This document shows, in pieces, positions 5,757-7,759 of a DNA stretch of 7,759 bases. Source of the DNA: Chromatiaceae bacterium (lineage in GTDB: Bacteria; Pseudomonadota; Gammaproteobacteria; Chromatiales; Chromatiaceae); contig DTXR01000643.1 in the NCBI GenBank assembly GCA_012962365.1, forward strand, positions 1 to 7,759. The letters run 5' to 3'. The notes below the pieces were generated by a model, which saw nothing but the letters and a program-made list of their open reading frames with translations, was not told the origin of the DNA and ran no database searches. Made by a program: the position numbers and the translations under genes. Within the stretch, counting starts at the first letter, position 1; each line of letters opens with the position of its first letter.

Positions 5757-6419
5757 ATGCAAAGTCAATCCAAGAATAAACCGCGTTCTACTTCAGTTAT
5801 TGAACAATCTGCCACTGACGATACAGCCAATCTAAGAATCGTTACTGCCGCTGCTTTGGGGTTGGCGCTGGTGATGACTGGCGCTTGTGCTTCCAAGGTG
5901 CCTGCAAATGAATGGACAGCCATTGCACAGAAATACTATCCCGGGATAACCAATGTTCATCAGGAAGTAAATGTCATAGAAGGCATCGTTGATGGCGACA
6001 AGATAACTGGCTATATCGATATGAATGAACAATGGGTCGAATTGAGTCGGCGTCCACTCAAGCCGCTTGATACGGCAGAAGCCGGCCAGATAGCCGACGT
6101 ACTGACCACCGGAGTTGGCCTCTCCCAGGGGTTTGCTGAAGCGAACCAGCTGGGCGTGGGTATCCTGCCCTTGAAATTTGCCCTCAACTACTATGCTGAA
6201 CAACAGGGAATGCGGCAATGTGGAAACATCAAGACATTCCTTTCTGCAACAGGCTGGGGTGCAAGTGCAGCAAACATTGTCACCATGACAGCAGGCACTT
6301 TCACAGGTGGCAGTGCGGTAGCAGGATTGCTTGTGGGAGCAATGGCATGGAATTATTTCCCAGGCACCGAAGGTTGTGAAGGCTGGTTGGGGCAGCCTGT
6401 CGAGTTGAGGGTATTGTAG
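5757..6419 (+). CDS. Hypothetical exported protein or lipoprotein (220 aa)
   Basis: I do not recognise the family. From ATG 5757 (AGGGA at 5744-5748, 8 nt upstream) the protein starts with a long polar segment (1-27), then a hydrophobic stretch (28-43, IVTAAALGLALVMTGA) ending at Cys44. The sequence TGAC resembles a lipobox but has Thr rather than Leu at -3. A-C-A/S could alternatively serve signal peptidase I. The mature part begins SKVPANEWTAIAQKYYPG, has a compact polar domain to about 110, and then the segment QGFAEANQLGVGILPLKFALNYY. A Gly/Ala-rich hydrophobic stretch follows (about 164-200) that could be one or two membrane-associated helices. Cys155 and Cys207 flank that stretch and could pair. 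The n-region is unusually long for a signal peptide. An in-frame TTG at 5670 would lengthen it further and is less likely. The gene converges on the amidohydrolase. It may have its own, possibly sigma-28, promoter. Confidence 0.75.
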   Translation: MQSQSKNKPRSTSVIEQSATDDTANLRIVTAAALGLALVMTGACASKVPANEWTAIAQKYYPGITNVHQEVNVIEGIVDGDKITGYIDMNEQWVELSRRPLKPLDTAEAGQIADVLTTGVGLSQGFAEANQLGVGILPLKFALNYYAEQQGMRQCGNIKTFLSATGWGASAANIVTMTAGTFTGGSAVAGLLVGAMAWNYFPGTEGCEGWLGQPVELRVL

Positions 6420-6545
6420 AATTTCCTTCATAGCCTGATTCCTACCTGGTCGGTCGCTGTTAAGGCGGTTTCAGCGCGCCTCCCGCTGCCATGGAGCAAG
6501 AGCCGGTCACGAGTAACAGAGCGGCCATACCTACCGGCAATGATC
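6420..6545. other. Convergent intergenic gap without a clear terminator
   Basis: This 126-nt gap separates two convergent stops. Weak inverted repeats are visible: CGCTG/CAGCG (6455-6459 and 6472-6476) and GCCGGT/ACCGGC (6502-6507 and 6533-6538, 25-nt loop). None is followed by a T-run on either strand, so no intrinsic terminator can be called with confidence. Confidence 0.5.
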
Positions 6546-7556
6546 TTATTCCTGTGCATGTAAATGCCGGGTCATCAGGATGCGTTGATAATTGGTGTAT
6601 AGCGGATTGTCTTCCGGAAAAAACTGCAACAATGCTGTGGCATAGCGATCGAAAGGGTTGGCAATGTTGGCGATCCGCGCGGTTTCCAGGCGGCTCATCC
6701 CATGGGTATTGAAGCGAATGGTGAAGGGTACAGGGTAATCTGTGCCAAACAGAATCTTGTGATGGATCTGTTTTTGGCAGGCCAGGTGCCCGAGTGCCCT
6801 GGCACGCAAGGGGATGAGCATGGCGGAAAGGTCACCGTACAGGTTATCGTAGGTTTCGAGCATCTCCAGAATGTGGAAATAATCCCGATCAAACCATGCC
6901 GGATTTTTCGACAGGTTCCGCCACGGGGCCCGCCAGTGACCTATCTGGCCAAGCCCCATATGAGCGGCGATGACAGTGACACCGGTTTGCAGGGGCAAAC
7001 GCAGCATGTCGCTGCCCTCGAACCGTTTCTCGGACTCGATGGCATATTCACTGCCGATGTGGATGATGAGGGGCAAGCCCAGATCCCGCAGTTTTTCATA
7101 GTAGGGAATCAGGGACTCGCGGTTGAGATCCACGTGCCAGTAGTTTTGCAAAAACTTGGCACCAACACAGCCTTTCTCCGTATATTCATCGATCAGGTCT
7201 AGCGCATCTGGCCGAAGGGGGTTGATGGAAAAGAAGGGAATGAACTGTTCTGGATAACGATTCGCTACCTCGATGACATCTGTGTTGTGGGCACAGACGG
7301 TCTTGTCACGATGGATTTCCCTGCCTTTGCCGTCAACTCGCGCATCCACACCAAACAGGCAGGTTTTCCCGATGAACCGGGATTCCCCGACGGCTTTTGC
7401 CATGGCCTGCACGTAGGTTTCCCATGGCGCCTGCCTGAGATGCGCGGGATCCACCCCGAGATTTCTGGCGAAGAAACGCACGACCAGCTTGTCGAACAGG
7501 CGATCGAAGCGGAATTCACGACTGAGCAGATGGGTGTGGATGTCGACTGTCTTCAT
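6546..7556 (-). CDS. Amidohydrolase-2 family metal-dependent hydrolase/decarboxylase
   Basis: The 336-residue protein has the TIM-barrel amidohydrolase_2 (PF04909-type) pattern, the family that includes ACMSD-like decarboxylases and diverse hydrolases. Visible metal and catalytic positions are DIHTHLL (His7 and His9, residues 5-11), GAKFLQ (Lys134), IIHIGSE (His166), AAHMGLG (His199) and FGTDYP (Asp273), so the active site seems complete. The 310-350 residue length is normal. The substrate cannot be told from the sequence. The start ATG (7556-7554) overlaps the stop of the upstream acyl-synthetase gene as ATGA, with a weak ribosome binding site (AGGT, 7566-7563), so the two are probably translationally coupled. 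The stop TAA is at 6548-6546. No signal peptide is seen, so it is probably cytoplasmic. The partner gene suggests acyl or fatty-acid related metabolism, but that is inference. Confidence 0.88.
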   Translation of the reverse strand: MKTVDIHTHLLSREFRFDRLFDKLVVRFFARNLGVDPAHLRQAPWETYVQAMAKAVGESRFIGKTCLFGVDARVDGKGREIHRDKTVCAHNTDVIEVANRYPEQFIPFFSINPLRPDALDLIDEYTEKGCVGAKFLQNYWHVDLNRESLIPYYEKLRDLGLPLIIHIGSEYAIESEKRFEGSDMLRLPLQTGVTVIAAHMGLGQIGHWRAPWRNLSKNPAWFDRDYFHILEMLETYDNLYGDLSAMLIPLRARALGHLACQKQIHHKILFGTDYPVPFTIRFNTHGMSRLETARIANIANPFDRYATALLQFFPEDNPLYTNYQRILMTRHLHAQE

Positions 7557-7759
7557 GATTCGACCTGTTGCTGCGCAATTTTTCTTGCCAGGCCAAAGTC
7601 ATTCTTGCCAATCCCCAGTTTGGGTATCGAATCGACCTTGATAATCAGGGTAGGGCGCATGAGTGGTTTGAGCCCGGAATCACTGATTATGGTCTTCATC
7701 TGCTCCTCATCTGTTTCACCACTGAACAGCAGTACCACCTTCTCACCTTTTTTCTCATC
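7553..7759 (-). CDS. AMP-forming acyl-CoA/acyl-ACP synthetase, C-terminal fragment (5' truncated by window)
   Basis: The frame is open from the window edge and ends at TGA (7555-7553), giving the last 68 residues of a larger protein. It starts DEKKGEKVVLLFSGE, matching the segment DxxKGExxVL found near the C-terminus of adenylate-forming synthetases. It continues with LMRPTLIIKVDSIPKLGIGKNDF, corresponding to the P-x-x-G-x-GK motif that carries the conserved catalytic lysine. The wording (VDSIPKLGIGKNDF) is closest in my memory to the acyl-ACP synthetase half of Aas (2-acylglycerophosphoethanolamine acyltransferase/acyl-ACP synthetase), but the diagnostic N-terminal parts lie outside. It overlaps the amidohydrolase start by 4 nt. 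Confidence 0.78.
   Translation of the reverse strand, partial: DEKKGEKVVLLFSGETDEEQMKTIISDSGLKPLMRPTLIIKVDSIPKLGIGKNDFGLARKIAQQQVES

Noticed and set aside
5832..6431. 199-residue open frame on the minus strand opposite the orphan exported protein
   Set aside because: It is Cys/His-rich with no recognisable motif, and it covers the plus-strand gene, which has a good ribosome binding site and a signal-like N-terminus. It is treated as a shadow.
6455..6538. Inverted repeats in the convergent gap as a bidirectional terminator
   Set aside because: The stems are only 5-6 bp with 12-25 nt loops and no T-run on either strand.
6702..7202. 166-residue plus-strand frame inside the amidohydrolase
   Set aside because: It is antisense to a gene with intact catalytic motifs, so it is a shadow frame.

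Overview
The window looks like a chromosomal segment of a polarly flagellated gammaproteobacterium. The evidence is the gene order flhA-flhF-flhG(fleN)-fliA on the plus strand and protein sequences that match the Pseudomonas/Vibrio/purple-sulfur-bacterium type of these four genes. The genus cannot be settled from the sequence. No mobile elements, CRISPR arrays, tRNA or rRNA genes were seen.

Region 1 (1-4055) is a tightly packed flagellar operon segment. It holds the 3' part of flhA (export gate), then flhF (SRP-type GTPase that places the flagellum), flhG (MinD-like ATPase that limits flagellar number) and fliA (sigma-28). flhF and flhG overlap by 14 nt, and flhG and fliA overlap by 4 nt (ATGA), so translation is probably coupled. 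FlhG keeps the N-terminal DQAxGL motif known to stimulate the FlhF GTPase.

Region 2 (4056-5570) lies where many relatives carry cheY-cheZ-cheA. It instead holds a probable 56-residue basic protein with a GTG start, whose ribosome binding site sits in a perfect 6-bp hairpin. A 429-residue bitopic membrane protein follows, with a long polar N-terminus, one membrane segment, a coiled coil and a C-terminal SPOR (peptidoglycan-binding) domain. Its position suggests, but does not prove, a link between flagellar placement and the septal or polar cell wall.

Region 3 (5571-6545) opens with a very AT-rich gap (20 of 90 bases G+C in 5571-5660). The gap contains a 7-bp inverted repeat and a candidate sigma-28 promoter (TCAAGTAT-N11-AGCGGTAA). 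Next comes an unrecognised, probably exported or lipid-anchored 220-residue protein, then a 126-nt convergent gap without a clear terminator.

Region 4 (6546-7759) is on the minus strand. It holds an amidohydrolase-2 family protein coupled by an ATGA overlap to the 3' end of an acyl-CoA/acyl-ACP synthetase gene. This appears to be a separate metabolic operon unrelated to the flagellum.

Most of the window is conserved flagellar biology. The points deserving a second look are the genes after fliA (small protein, SPOR protein, orphan exported protein) and the possible FliA-dependent promoter before the last of these.
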